A DNA stretch of 64,000 bases from QAND01 sp003150225 (GTDB lineage: Bacteria > Bacillota > Clostridia > Christensenellales > QAND01): the NCBI RefSeq assembly GCF_044357945.1, contig NZ_CP076563.1, positions 372,001-436,000 of the forward strand, in the 5' to 3' direction. Both the position numbers and the translations under genes were made by a program. Positions within the stretch are counted from its first letter, which is position 1. Each line of letters begins with the position of its first letter. Positions 24,011 through 32,082 of the stretch are shown one piece after another. Under the pieces are notes generated by a model. It was not told where the DNA came from. It ran no database searches and saw only the letters and a list, made by a program, of their open reading frames with translations.

Positions 24011-25735
24011 ATGCTCAGGAGTATCAACATTCGGAATATCGCCCTCATCGAGTCCCTGTCTTTGGAGTTCGGCCGGGGGCTTAATGTGCTTTCCGGAGAA
24101 ACCGGTGCCGGCAAATCCATCCTCATCGATGCTGTAAACTTGGTGCTAGGGGACCGCGCCGACCGGGAGTTGATTCGCCGCGGCGCCGATCGGGCGGTGG
24201 TAGAGGCCTTCTTCTCCACCCAGGATCCGCGGGTGATGGATGTTCTCCGGCAGGCGGGTCTGGAACCCGAGGAGGAGGTGATCCTCAGTCGGGAGCTTAC
24301 CGCCGCCGGACGCAACGTGGCCCGTATCAATGGAACCCTGGTCAATAACGCGGCGTTAAAAGCCGTCAGTGCTCTTCTCATCGACATCCACGGCCAACAC
24401 CAGCATCAGTCCCTCTTTAACCCCAAGGCCCATCTGGGACTCTTGGACGCCTATTGTGGGGATAGAATCGACGTTCCTCTCAAAGCGTATCGCGAGGCGC
24501 TTTCCCGTCTTCGCCGCATTGGTGAAGAGCTGCAGGGCCTGGGCGGCGATCCCGGAGAGCGGGAGCGTCGCAAGGATATGCTTCAGTTTGCCATTGAGGA
24601 GATCTCCCGGGAGAATATCACGCCGGGAGAGGAAGCCCGCCTGGAGCAGGAACAGCGGGTGATGGCCAACGCCGAGCGGATCTCCAGCGCCCTTACAAGC
24701 GCCTATGAAAGTCTATATGGGGTAGAGGATACCCCCGGCGCTATGGAGCTCTTCAGCGGAGCGGCTCGGGACCTGGTCTCCATTGGAGAATATGGCAGGG
24801 AATACGCCGACGTGGCCGAGGAGCTAAACACCCTGTACTACCAGGCCGAAGGCGTAGTAGAGACCGTTCGGGAGCTGCAATATCGCTTTTTCTACGATCC
24901 AGCCGCCCTGGAGGCGGTAGAAAAACGGCTGGCCGACCTACAGCGACTGGCACGAAAATACGGTGGCTCCGTAGACAGCGCGCTGGAATACCTCTCCTCC
25001 TGCGAGGAGGAACTCTACCAATTGGAGCACTCCGAGGAGCGCATTGCCGCCCTGATGGCAGAACGCGCAAAAACGATTTCCGCTGCCTATCAAGCCGGTA
25101 CTGCTCTATCCAAGCTGCGACATGAGGCAGCTGCGGCCTTTACCCAGGAGATACAGGTTCAGCTGAAGGATCTGGGCATGGGAGGAGGCGGCTTTCTGGT
25201 GCACTTTTTAGAAATTCCTCCCGAGGACGCCTATCAGACGGACGAGGCTCGCTTTGGCAGCCGTGGGCTGGATCAAGCGGAATTCCTTTTCTCCGCCAAT
25301 CGCGGAGAACCGCCCCGACCCCTGGCCAGGATCGCCTCCGGGGGCGAGGCCAGTCGAATCATGCTGGCGCTTAAGAATATCTTTGCCCGGATCGACGGCA
25401 TCGATTGCCTGATCTTCGATGAAATCGATACCGGCATCAGCGGAGCCATGGCCCATGTTGTGGCCGAAAAAATGGCGCGGATCAGCCGAGAGCGGCAGGT
25501 TCTCTGCGTTTCCCATCTGGCTCAGCTGGCGGCCATGGCGGATCACAACTATCTGATTGAAAAGCGGGAGGAGGGGGAAAAGACCCTGACCCACGTACAT
25601 CTTTTAAGCGATGAAGAACGCATCCAAGAGATCGCCCGGTTGGCCGGCGGCAGAGAGGGGGACGCTTCCGCTCTGTCCCATGCGAGAGAGCTTCGGCAGC
25701 ACGCCCAGGAGATCAAAAAACGTTTTTTACAATAA
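24011..25735 (+). CDS. recN: DNA repair protein RecN
   Basis: SMC-like ATPase of 574 residues acting at double-strand breaks. Walker A is GETGAGKSILIDAV near residue 30; a long coiled-coil middle (about 150-370) separates it from the signature ARIASGGEASRIMLALK and the Walker B LIFDEIDTGISG; CVSHLAQLAAMAD follows. It starts four bases after argR and ends in a strong terminator. Confidence 0.96.
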   Translation: MLRSINIRNIALIESLSLEFGRGLNVLSGETGAGKSILIDAVNLVLGDRADRELIRRGADRAVVEAFFSTQDPRVMDVLRQAGLEPEEEVILSRELTAAGRNVARINGTLVNNAALKAVSALLIDIHGQHQHQSLFNPKAHLGLLDAYCGDRIDVPLKAYREALSRLRRIGEELQGLGGDPGERERRKDMLQFAIEEISRENITPGEEARLEQEQRVMANAERISSALTSAYESLYGVEDTPGAMELFSGAARDLVSIGEYGREYADVAEELNTLYYQAEGVVETVRELQYRFFYDPAALEAVEKRLADLQRLARKYGGSVDSALEYLSSCEEELYQLEHSEERIAALMAERAKTISAAYQAGTALSKLRHEAAAAFTQEIQVQLKDLGMGGGGFLVHFLEIPPEDAYQTDEARFGSRGLDQAEFLFSANRGEPPRPLARIASGGEASRIMLALKNIFARIDGIDCLIFDEIDTGISGAMAHVVAEKMARISRERQVLCVSHLAQLAAMADHNYLIEKREEGEKTLTHVHLLSDEERIQEIARLAGGREGDASALSHARELRQHAQEIKKRFLQ

Positions 25736-25743
25736 ATCATCAG

Positions 25744-25773
25744 AAAAAAGCCATCCCGTGGGACGGCTTTTTT
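25744..25773 (+). terminator. Intrinsic terminator after recN
   Basis: AAAAAAGCC pairs with GGCTTTTTT and the inner CCC with GGG; T-run on the plus strand. Confidence 0.88.
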
Positions 25774-25859
25774 GATTTTTTCTTCTCGGGCGTCTCCAGC
25801 TTTATTTCACGGGGAATTGGGCAACCTACTCCATGATAAAAAAATGGAGGCCATGGGAT

Positions 25860-27146
25860 TTGAAACACAAGTTTTTCTCCGCCATAAGCTATGTCCTGTG
25901 CGGATTGTTTTTTGCGTTCAACTTCATTCTTCCCCAAAACACCGGCGCTTTTCTGCCAGACCGTATCTATGTAGACGTGGGCAAACAGGCCCAAGTGGAA
26001 TTCACCCTGCCCATCTGGGCCAGCCTCTCCACCAGCGATGGCACGGAGCTATCGGTCAACGGCAGCCCGGTATCCCAGGGGAAAACCATCTCGTTAAACC
26101 AAGGGCTCACCATCGCTTCCGATAAAGCGGTGGACACCGAGCTTGTCATCAAACTGGGCAATCTCTTTACCCTCAAGCGAATCCAGGTTACCGCCAGCGA
26201 TGATATTATGCTCTATCCGGGCGGACAGAGCATCGGGGTTGCCATGTATACAAAAGGCGCGCTGGTGGTGGCCACCGGAGAATTCACCAATCAAAATGGG
26301 GAAGTGGTTTCCCCCGGAAAGGAGGCCGGCCTCCTGCCGGGGGATATCGTTCTCATGGCCGATGGCAAGGAGGTTAAAGGGGCGGATATGCTCTCCAGCA
26401 TCATCAGTAACCGCAAGGAAGCACTCTCGTTGCGCATCATCCGCCAGGGAGAGGAGCAGGAGATATCCATCCTGCCCCAGATGGATGCCAGCGACAACCG
26501 CTATAAGATGGGCCTCTGGGTTCGGGACAGCACGGCGGGCATCGGAACCATGACCTTTATCGATCCCAAAACCATGGGATTCGGCAGCCTGGGTCATGCC
26601 ATTACCGATGTGGATCTGCGGGAGGTGCTGCTTTTGCGCACGGGGGAAATCATCCCCGCCACGGTATTCGATGTGATTCCCGGCCAGGTAGGGAAGCCGG
26701 GGGAACTGTGCGGTACCTTTATGGAGGACGAAAAATCCGCAGGCACCATCAGCAAAAACACAGATTTTGGAATCTTTGGAACCGCTAACCGGATCCTGGG
26801 CAACGATGCTTACGATCAGCCCCTGCCCATCGCTTTTCAGTCCGAAATCCGCACCGGGCCCTGCACCATCCTCTCCACCATCGATGACGGGGGAGTGAAA
26901 GAATACGACTGTGAAATCGTCCGAATCAACCGGCAGAAGAACAAATCCACCAAAGGATTGGTCATCAAGGTCACCGATCCCCGCCTCCTGGAGACCACCG
27001 GAGGCATCGTCCAGGGCATGAGCGGCAGTCCAATTCTCCAGAACGGCAAAATCGTAGGCGCCGTAACCCATGTATTTATCAATGATCCCCAACGAGGCTA
27101 TGGGGTTTTTATCGAGTGGATGCTGGAGGAACTACAAAATCCCTAA
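25860..27146 (+). CDS. spoIVB: SpoIVB peptidase
   Basis: Forespore-made serine peptidase (family S55) that crosses the inner forespore membrane and triggers pro-sigma-K processing. 428 residues from TTG 25860, which has GGAGG at 25846-25850; ATG 25833 is in frame nine codons earlier but lacks a ribosome site. An N-terminal membrane anchor (FFSAISYVLCGLFFAFNFIL) precedes a PDZ domain (GLLPGDIVLMADGKEV) and the peptidase domain with candidate triad His in GSLGHAI, Asp in KVTDPRL and Ser in GMSGSPILQ. Lies directly before spo0A, as in other spore formers. Confidence 0.95.
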   Translation: MKHKFFSAISYVLCGLFFAFNFILPQNTGAFLPDRIYVDVGKQAQVEFTLPIWASLSTSDGTELSVNGSPVSQGKTISLNQGLTIASDKAVDTELVIKLGNLFTLKRIQVTASDDIMLYPGGQSIGVAMYTKGALVVATGEFTNQNGEVVSPGKEAGLLPGDIVLMADGKEVKGADMLSSIISNRKEALSLRIIRQGEEQEISILPQMDASDNRYKMGLWVRDSTAGIGTMTFIDPKTMGFGSLGHAITDVDLREVLLLRTGEIIPATVFDVIPGQVGKPGELCGTFMEDEKSAGTISKNTDFGIFGTANRILGNDAYDQPLPIAFQSEIRTGPCTILSTIDDGGVKEYDCEIVRINRQKNKSTKGLVIKVTDPRLLETTGGIVQGMSGSPILQNGKIVGAVTHVFINDPQRGYGVFIEWMLEELQNP

Positions 27147-27180
27147 AAACATAATTGCAGAATTTGGGAATTTTCGATAC

Positions 27181-27186
27181 TATAAT
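27181..27186 (+). promoter_or_regulatory. -10-like TATAAT upstream of spo0A
   Basis: TATAAT in the spoIVB-spo0A gap; the only TTG-starting hexamer (TTGCAG, 27155) is 20 bases away. An adjacent TTCGATAC weakly resembles an inverted 0A box. I find no convincing sigma-H promoter. Confidence 0.35.
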
Positions 27187-27241
27187 ATTATGAAGTTTCC
27201 ATTCGGCATATCATCATTCTTTTAGGAATGCGGGGGCAGAC

Positions 27242-28003
27242 ATGAACGAAACCATCACCGTTGTAATTGGAGATACCAATGCGGAGTACGCCCAGGCCAT
27301 ACGGCATGGGCTGGAAGCCCATGGCTATACCGTCCTTAAGGTGGCGGAGGACGGTATTACCCTGATCGATGCCATCAAACGGATGCGGCCCGGCCTTGTG
27401 ATCATGGATGTCATCCTCAGTAGGCTGGACGGATTCGCCGTCATGGAGGAACTGCATCAGCTGCCCTCCTTGGAATGGCCCAAGATTCTGGTACACACGG
27501 CTCTAAACCAGGAGAACATCATGCTCAGAATCTATTCCATGGGCGCCGACTATCTCAGCAAACCCGCCCCTATAAGCCAGGTGGTCCGCCGGGTAGACGC
27601 CATGTTTGCTGGCAACTACCGGCAGGGGGTGGAGAGCGCTATCTATCAATCTATGCAGAACGACGAGCTGCGGCAAAAGGTTTCCGTATGTCTCAAACGG
27701 CTGGGCATCTCTCCCAGGCTGAGGGGATACCGGTATTTGGTGGAGGGGATTTTGCTGGTGATGCGGGACATTTCCATCCTGGACCGCTGCACCAGCGTTC
27801 TGTATCCCTATCTAGGCAAAATCTTTCATTCCACCCCCGAGCGGGTGGAACGGTGTATGCGATACAGCATCGAGACCGCGTTTGAGCGAGGCAATCTTAG
27901 CGACATCGAGCAGGTATTCGGCTACACCGTAGACGTCAGCAAGGGAAAGCCCACCAACTCGCAGTTTATGGCCATGGTGGCGGACCATCTGCTATTAAAC
28001 TAG
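27242..28003 (+). CDS. spo0A: Sporulation transcription factor Spo0A
   Basis: Master regulator of sporulation, 253 residues. The receiver domain has the acidic pocket near Asp11 and the phosphorylated Asp in LVIMDVIL (about residue 57). The C-terminal DNA-binding domain retains the highly conserved segment GYRYLVEGI, TPERVERCMRYSIE and FGYTVDVSKGKPTNSQFMAM. The phosphorylated protein binds 0A boxes. Its transcript runs into a 14-bp stem (28028-28076) that also covers the spoIIM start. Confidence 0.98.
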   Translation: MNETITVVIGDTNAEYAQAIRHGLEAHGYTVLKVAEDGITLIDAIKRMRPGLVIMDVILSRLDGFAVMEELHQLPSLEWPKILVHTALNQENIMLRIYSMGADYLSKPAPISQVVRRVDAMFAGNYRQGVESAIYQSMQNDELRQKVSVCLKRLGISPRLRGYRYLVEGILLVMRDISILDRCTSVLYPYLGKIFHSTPERVERCMRYSIETAFERGNLSDIEQVFGYTVDVSKGKPTNSQFMAMVADHLLLN

Positions 28004-28015
28004 ATATCAGCTTAC

Positions 28016-28042
28016 ATATTTACTTTTGTCCCAGCATAACAT
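28016..28042 (+). promoter_or_regulatory. Candidate sigma-E promoter of spoIIM
   Basis: ATATT at 28016-28020 and CATAACAT at 28035-28042; ATA to CATA distance is 16 bases, as in the spoIIIAA candidate. The -10 lies inside the 5' arm of the hairpin at 28028-28041, so the predicted start (about 28049) falls in the loop. spoIIM is sigma-E dependent in Bacillus. Confidence 0.55.
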
Positions 28043-28084
28043 GAAGCAAAGGAAGGTGCGGGTGTTATGCTGGGACGTTTTTTT
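28028..28084 (+). terminator. spo0A terminator overlapping the spoIIM start codon
   Basis: A perfect 14-bp inverted repeat: GTCCCAGCATAACA (28028-28041) and its complement at 28063-28076, followed by G and seven T. The 21-base loop holds the spoIIM ribosome site GGAAGG, and the ATG at 28067 is inside the 3' arm. Confidence 0.8.
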
Positions 28085-28672
28085 CGGAATTGGTGGCGGG
28101 ATGTAGAGGAAAAGCCCCTTTCCTACCTCTTGGCCCTATTCGCCCTCTGTACCGGCATCGCCTGCGGCTTGTTCTTTCCACGGTTCCTAAGGGAAGCGGA
28201 TCAGGAGGCCATGGTGGGCTACGCCAGCTCCGCGGTAAAGATGGCCACGGTGGTGGTGCCATCTTTTTTTCAACTTTTCCTCAGCGCCCTATGGACCAAT
28301 TTCCGGATTGCTGGCGCGTCAGCCCTCTCGGGGTTTACCCGATTGGGCGCTCCCGTCGCCCTTATTTCCCAGGGAATCAAGGGGTTTGGCATGGGCGTTT
28401 TTCTATATGCAGTCACCAAATGCTTCGGGACTCCAGGAACCATCAGCGGTATTCTGTATCTTTTGCCGCAGTCTCTTTTCTACATTCCCGCATACACCAC
28501 GCTTTCCGCCCGGGCAATGCACCGTTCCGCTCTATGTATGAGAAGAATGGCCGGGCCGCCTCGGCTGTACATGCGGGAAATTCTTCCATGTCTTTGTGCG
28601 ATTTTTGTCGGAATTATGGTAGAATGCTTCATATCGCCCCATCTGCTCAAGCTGCTGACTCCCCTTATGTAG
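28067..28672 (+). CDS. spoIIM: Stage II sporulation protein M
   Basis: Membrane protein of the DMP complex (SpoIID, SpoIIM, SpoIIP), which thins septal peptidoglycan during engulfment. 201 residues with about five hydrophobic helices (near residues 17-38, 63-80, 93-112, 115-140, 170-192). ATG 28067 with GGAAGG at 28051-28056 is the only sensible start. The start codon is covered by the terminator stem in spo0A read-through RNA but free in RNA from the internal sigma-E-like promoter. Confidence 0.88.
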   Translation: MLGRFFRNWWRDVEEKPLSYLLALFALCTGIACGLFFPRFLREADQEAMVGYASSAVKMATVVVPSFFQLFLSALWTNFRIAGASALSGFTRLGAPVALISQGIKGFGMGVFLYAVTKCFGTPGTISGILYLLPQSLFYIPAYTTLSARAMHRSALCMRRMAGPPRLYMREILPCLCAIFVGIMVECFISPHLLKLLTPLM

Positions 28673-28725
28673 AACGGATGGCGCGGCCCTTTGAGGGAAT
28701 CCTAATAAAAAAGGGGTGGTACTGT

Positions 28726-29913
28726 ATGGGTAAATTCGTCATACTGGTGATGGACAGCGTGGGCATCGGAGCGCTGCCCGACGCGGATCGGTTTGGGGAC
28801 ATGGGCTCCGACACCATGTGCAATCTTTACCGGGCAATGGGAGGCCTCACCATTCCCAATCTGCTGTCCCTGGGCCTCGGCAATATCGACGGTATCCAGC
28901 TTCCGGTAAAGTCGGACAACCCCAGAGGAGCCTACGGTCGCGCCATGGAACGGTTTTCCGGCAAGGATACCACCGGAGGACACTGGGAAATTGCCGGTCT
29001 GGTCTTGGACCGTCCCTTCGACACCTTCCCCAACGGATTTCCCCGGAATATTTTGGATCCCTTTGAAGCCGCCATCGGCGCCAAAACGCTGGGCAACAAA
29101 GCGGCCTCCGGCACCGAGATTATAGAGGAGCTGGGGGAGGAGCATCTCAAAACGGGATATCCCATCGTCTATACCTCAGCAGATAGTGTGTTTCAAATCG
29201 CCTGTCATGAGGAGGTTGTTCCCCGGGAACAGCTCTATGAGATGTGCCGCATCGCCCGGGAAATCCTTACCGATCCCTATTATGTCGGGCGGGTCATCGC
29301 CCGGCCCTTTATTGGGAAACCGGGGAGCTTTATCCGAACCCCAGGTCGAAGGGATTTTTCCCTGCTTCCGCCGGGGGATACCATCCTAGACGCCATCAGT
29401 CAAAAGGGATATGAAGTGGCGGCAGTGGGGAAGATCGAGGACATCTTCGCCAACCGGGGCATCACAAAAAGCAACCATACCACCGATAATATGGCCGGGG
29501 TAGACGCCACCATCCAGTACCTAAAGGAGGATTTCTCCGGTTTAATCTTTACCAATCTTGTGGACTTCGATTCCCTGTACGGCCACCGAAACAACGCGGC
29601 GGGCTATGCCAAGGCGCTGGAGGAGTTGGACGCCAGAATCCCCGAACTGCTCTCCGCTCTGCGCCCCGGCGACATCCTCCTCATCACGGCGGATCACGGC
29701 TGCGATCCTACCACCCTTGATAGCACCGACCACAGCAGGGAGTACATTCCCATCCTGGCAACCGGGCAGGGAATAGCCCCCGTGAATTTGGGGACCCGGG
29801 ACACCTTCTCGGATATTGGCGCCACAGCGGCGGACTACTTTGGCATCAAATGGCCTACGGGCATGAGCTTTTATCATCAACTGAAGCGAGGTACAAAAGA
29901 TGAGCTATTATGA
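28726..29913 (+). CDS. deoB: Phosphopentomutase
   Basis: Interconverts ribose or deoxyribose 1-phosphate and 5-phosphate; 395 residues of the alkaline-phosphatase superfamily. Metal-site motifs: MDSVGIGALPDA at the N-terminus, GKDTTGGHWEIAG, FTNLVDFDSLYGHR and ITADHGCDPT. ATG 28726 follows AAGGGGTGG. It overlaps the purine nucleoside phosphorylase gene by 14 bases, giving a nucleoside salvage pair. Confidence 0.96.
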   Translation: MGKFVILVMDSVGIGALPDADRFGDMGSDTMCNLYRAMGGLTIPNLLSLGLGNIDGIQLPVKSDNPRGAYGRAMERFSGKDTTGGHWEIAGLVLDRPFDTFPNGFPRNILDPFEAAIGAKTLGNKAASGTEIIEELGEEHLKTGYPIVYTSADSVFQIACHEEVVPREQLYEMCRIAREILTDPYYVGRVIARPFIGKPGSFIRTPGRRDFSLLPPGDTILDAISQKGYEVAAVGKIEDIFANRGITKSNHTTDNMAGVDATIQYLKEDFSGLIFTNLVDFDSLYGHRNNAAGYAKALEELDARIPELLSALRPGDILLITADHGCDPTTLDSTDHSREYIPILATGQGIAPVNLGTRDTFSDIGATAADYFGIKWPTGMSFYHQLKRGTKDELL

Positions 29914-30736
29914 GATCGCGCGGCGCGCAGCAGACGTCATTCTTGAGCGGGCTCCTGAGCCCCCCTACGCGGTTTTGGTCCTGGGAAGCGGCCTGGGGGA
30001 TTACGCTCGGCGGATGGAAACCCCCATCGTCATCCCCTACGAAGAGATTCCCGGTTTTATGGTTTCCACCGTTCACGGTCACGCTGGCCGGCTGGTGATG
30101 GGACGCCTTTTTGGCCTTCCGGTGGCCATCATGCAGGGCCGGTTTCACTACTACGAGGGCTATACCCAGCAGGAAATCACCCTTCCCATCCGGGCGCTTC
30201 GGCTGTGTGGCGCCCAGGTGGTTCTCTTTACCAACGCCGCCGGAGGCATCAATCTGGATTTTTCTCCCGGGGACCTGATGCTCATCGACGACCACATCAA
30301 CTTCTCTGGATCCAGCCCCCTGATCGGGCCCAATGAGGAGGGCTTCGGCACCCGGTTCCCCGATATGAGCCAAGCCTACGATAGAGAACTCAAGGAACTG
30401 CTTCTCTCCGCCGCCCGGCAGGCGGGCGTGTCCCTTCGCCGCGGGGTGTATATGATGTTCAACGGCCCCCAGTTCGAGACGGGGGCGGAAATCCGCTTTG
30501 CCCGAGTCATCGGCGCGGATGCCGCAGGCATGAGCACGGTGCCCGAGGTCATCGCAGCCCGCCACGCCGGGATGCGGATCGCCGGGGTAAGCTGTATCAC
30601 CAACATGGCGGCGGGAATTCTAGACCAACCCCTTTCTCATCAGGAGGTTAATGAAACCGCTGACCGGGTCCAGGATCAATTCGCCGCCCTGGTGGATGCA
30701 TTCCTCCGGCAATTAAAAAAGGATTGTGACGCCTAG
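29900..30736 (+). CDS. pnp: Purine-nucleoside phosphorylase
   Basis: Class II (trimeric) enzyme of 278 residues that cleaves purine nucleosides with phosphate, giving (deoxy)ribose 1-phosphate for DeoB. Motifs: VLGSGLGDYA, PGFMVSTVHGHAG, QGRFHYYEGY, TNAAGGINLDFSPGD, MFNGPQFETGAEIRF and DAAGMSTVPEVIAA. Start overlaps the deoB end. In Bacillus the same pair (drm-pupG) precedes dacF and spoIIA; here dacF is present but spoIIA is not next. Confidence 0.95.
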   Translation: MSYYEIARRAADVILERAPEPPYAVLVLGSGLGDYARRMETPIVIPYEEIPGFMVSTVHGHAGRLVMGRLFGLPVAIMQGRFHYYEGYTQQEITLPIRALRLCGAQVVLFTNAAGGINLDFSPGDLMLIDDHINFSGSSPLIGPNEEGFGTRFPDMSQAYDRELKELLLSAARQAGVSLRRGVYMMFNGPQFETGAEIRFARVIGADAAGMSTVPEVIAARHAGMRIAGVSCITNMAAGILDQPLSHQEVNETADRVQDQFAALVDAFLRQLKKDCDA

Positions 30737-30774
30737 GCGCATAAACCGTCATTTTTAAAGGCATCCAAGCATAT

Positions 30775-30800
30775 CCCTCCTAGTAGTGATACTAGGGGGG
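30775..30800 (+). promoter_or_regulatory. Hairpin sequestering the dacF ribosome site
   Basis: CCCTCCTAGTA (30775-30785) pairs over 11 bp (one G-U) with TACTAGGGGGG (30790-30800), loop GTGA. The only purine-rich ribosome site, AGGGGGG, is in the 3' arm, seven bases before ATG 30808. No T-run follows, so it is not a terminator. Confidence 0.65.
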
Positions 30801-30807
30801 ATCGTTT

Positions 30808-31974
30808 ATGAGGAGAGTTCTATCCGTATTTCTGGGATTGCTGCTGTTGGTCTATCCCTTTTGCTTCATCCGGGCTGAGGAGGGGGAGGAACAGGCCGCC
30901 GGCATAGCACTGCAATCGCCCATGGCGGTGCTGATGGATACCAGTACCGGCCAGGTGCTGGTGGAAAAAGCCGGGGATCAAAAAGCCCCCGCCGCCAGTG
31001 CCATCAAGGTCATGACCCTCCTCCTGCTCTACGATGGCATCGAGGAAGGACGCCTTCGGATGGAAGACACCGTGCAGGTGTCCGATAACGCCGCAAAAAC
31101 AGGGGGAACCCGGGCCTTTTTGGATCGGGGCGCCAGCTATAAAGCAGAGGACCTCATCAAGGCCATCTCGGTGTGCAGCGCCAACGACGCCTCTGTGGCC
31201 ATGGCCGAGGCCATGTACGGCAGCACCGACGCGTTTGTGGCCCAGATGAATGCCCGGGCTAAGGAGCTAGGCGCAAACAACAGCCTGTTTACCACCTGCA
31301 CCGGGCTGGACGATGAAAACAGCTATACCACCGCGCGTGATCTTGCTATCATCGCCAGCGCCCTAAGCCGCCACCGAAATGCCAGCCAGTATACCGCCAT
31401 CTATATGGATCAGATCAACCACGCCGAAGGCCGGGTCACAGAACTGACCAACCCCAACCGCTTGGTACGGTTCTATACCGGCTGCGACGGCTACGCCACC
31501 GGATCCTCCAATCTTGCAAAATACTGTGGCGTCATCACCGCAAAGAAAGGGGAGACCCGGCTGGTAGCCGTAATCCTAGGGGCCAACGATTCCAACATGC
31601 GGTTTGATGACGCGCGCACCCTTTTGGAGTACGGCTTTGCCAACTACACACAGCGAATGCTAGCCAAGAAAGGCGAGATTCTTCGAAAGAACGTGGAGAT
31701 TCCCGGGGGAACCCCCAAATATGTAAACCTGGTGGCCAAGGACGACATCCGGGTGGTTCTAAAGCGGGGCGAGGAAAACCAGATCAAAAAGGAGATTGAG
31801 CTCTTGCCCGACGTCCAGGCTCCCGTAGAGATGGGGCAGAAGCTGGGCACCCTTAACGTCTATATTGGGGATACCCTCATCGGGCAGAGCGATGCCATCG
31901 CCGAAGCCCAGGTAAAGCGGGCAACTCTGTGGGAAGCGGTCAACACCATCCTGCGCTATTGGATCATGGGCTAA
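30808..31974 (+). CDS. dacF: D-alanyl-D-alanine carboxypeptidase DacF-type, altered KTG motif
   Basis: Penicillin-binding protein 5-type (S11) carboxypeptidase of 388 residues that trims stem peptides. It has a signal peptide (about residues 1-22), the SxxK motif at Ser64-Lys67, SAN at 124-126 and a C-terminal PBP5 domain with an amphipathic end. The third motif, normally KTG, reads Ala230-Thr231-Gly232 in GCDGYATGSSN. The lysine normally helps bind the substrate carboxylate, so activity may be lowered or changed. Gene order deoB-pnp-dacF is the Bacillus one; there dacF is forespore specific. Confidence 0.9.
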   Translation: MRRVLSVFLGLLLLVYPFCFIRAEEGEEQAAGIALQSPMAVLMDTSTGQVLVEKAGDQKAPAASAIKVMTLLLLYDGIEEGRLRMEDTVQVSDNAAKTGGTRAFLDRGASYKAEDLIKAISVCSANDASVAMAEAMYGSTDAFVAQMNARAKELGANNSLFTTCTGLDDENSYTTARDLAIIASALSRHRNASQYTAIYMDQINHAEGRVTELTNPNRLVRFYTGCDGYATGSSNLAKYCGVITAKKGETRLVAVILGANDSNMRFDDARTLLEYGFANYTQRMLAKKGEILRKNVEIPGGTPKYVNLVAKDDIRVVLKRGEENQIKKEIELLPDVQAPVEMGQKLGTLNVYIGDTLIGQSDAIAEAQVKRATLWEAVNTILRYWIMG

Positions 31975-31983
31975 GGGGCCGCA

Positions 31984-32013
31984 TTGACACCCCCAATCGG
32001 CCCGTGATAGAAT
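31984..32013 (+). promoter_or_regulatory. Sigma-A promoter of the site-2 protease/scp genes
   Basis: TTGACA (31984-31989), 18 bases, TAGAAT (32008-32013), right after dacF. Confidence 0.75.
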
Positions 32014-32028
32014 ATCCCGACAGCAATA

Positions 32029-32055
32029 AGCGTACAGGCAACCTGTCTGTACGCT
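32029..32055 (+). promoter_or_regulatory. 5'-leader hairpin before the site-2 protease gene
   Basis: AGCGTACAG pairs with CTGTACGCT around a 9-base loop. It begins about nine bases after the predicted transcription start and has no T-run, so a stabilising or regulatory leader is more likely than a terminator. Confidence 0.5.
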
Positions 32056-32082
32056 GATTTCTATATCAAAAGGAGATTTCCC

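Noticed and set aside
25832..25838. Sigma-G-like -10 (CATGATA) before spoIVB
   Set aside because: No -35 at 16-18 bases and it would leave almost no leader before the ribosome site.
26094..27092. Minus-strand open frame of over 330 codons opposite spoIVB
   Set aside because: Mirror of the spoIVB codon pattern, no ribosome site, no recognisable domain.
27147..27241. Sigma-H promoter and 0A boxes before spo0A
   Set aside because: No AGGAA..GAAT pair at proper spacing and only a two-mismatch 0A-box-like TTCGATAC.
30739..30768. A sigma-F or sigma-G promoter before dacF (GCATA with a CATCCAA-like -10)
   Set aside because: Three or more mismatches to the sigma-F -10 and two to sigma-G; not strong enough to list.
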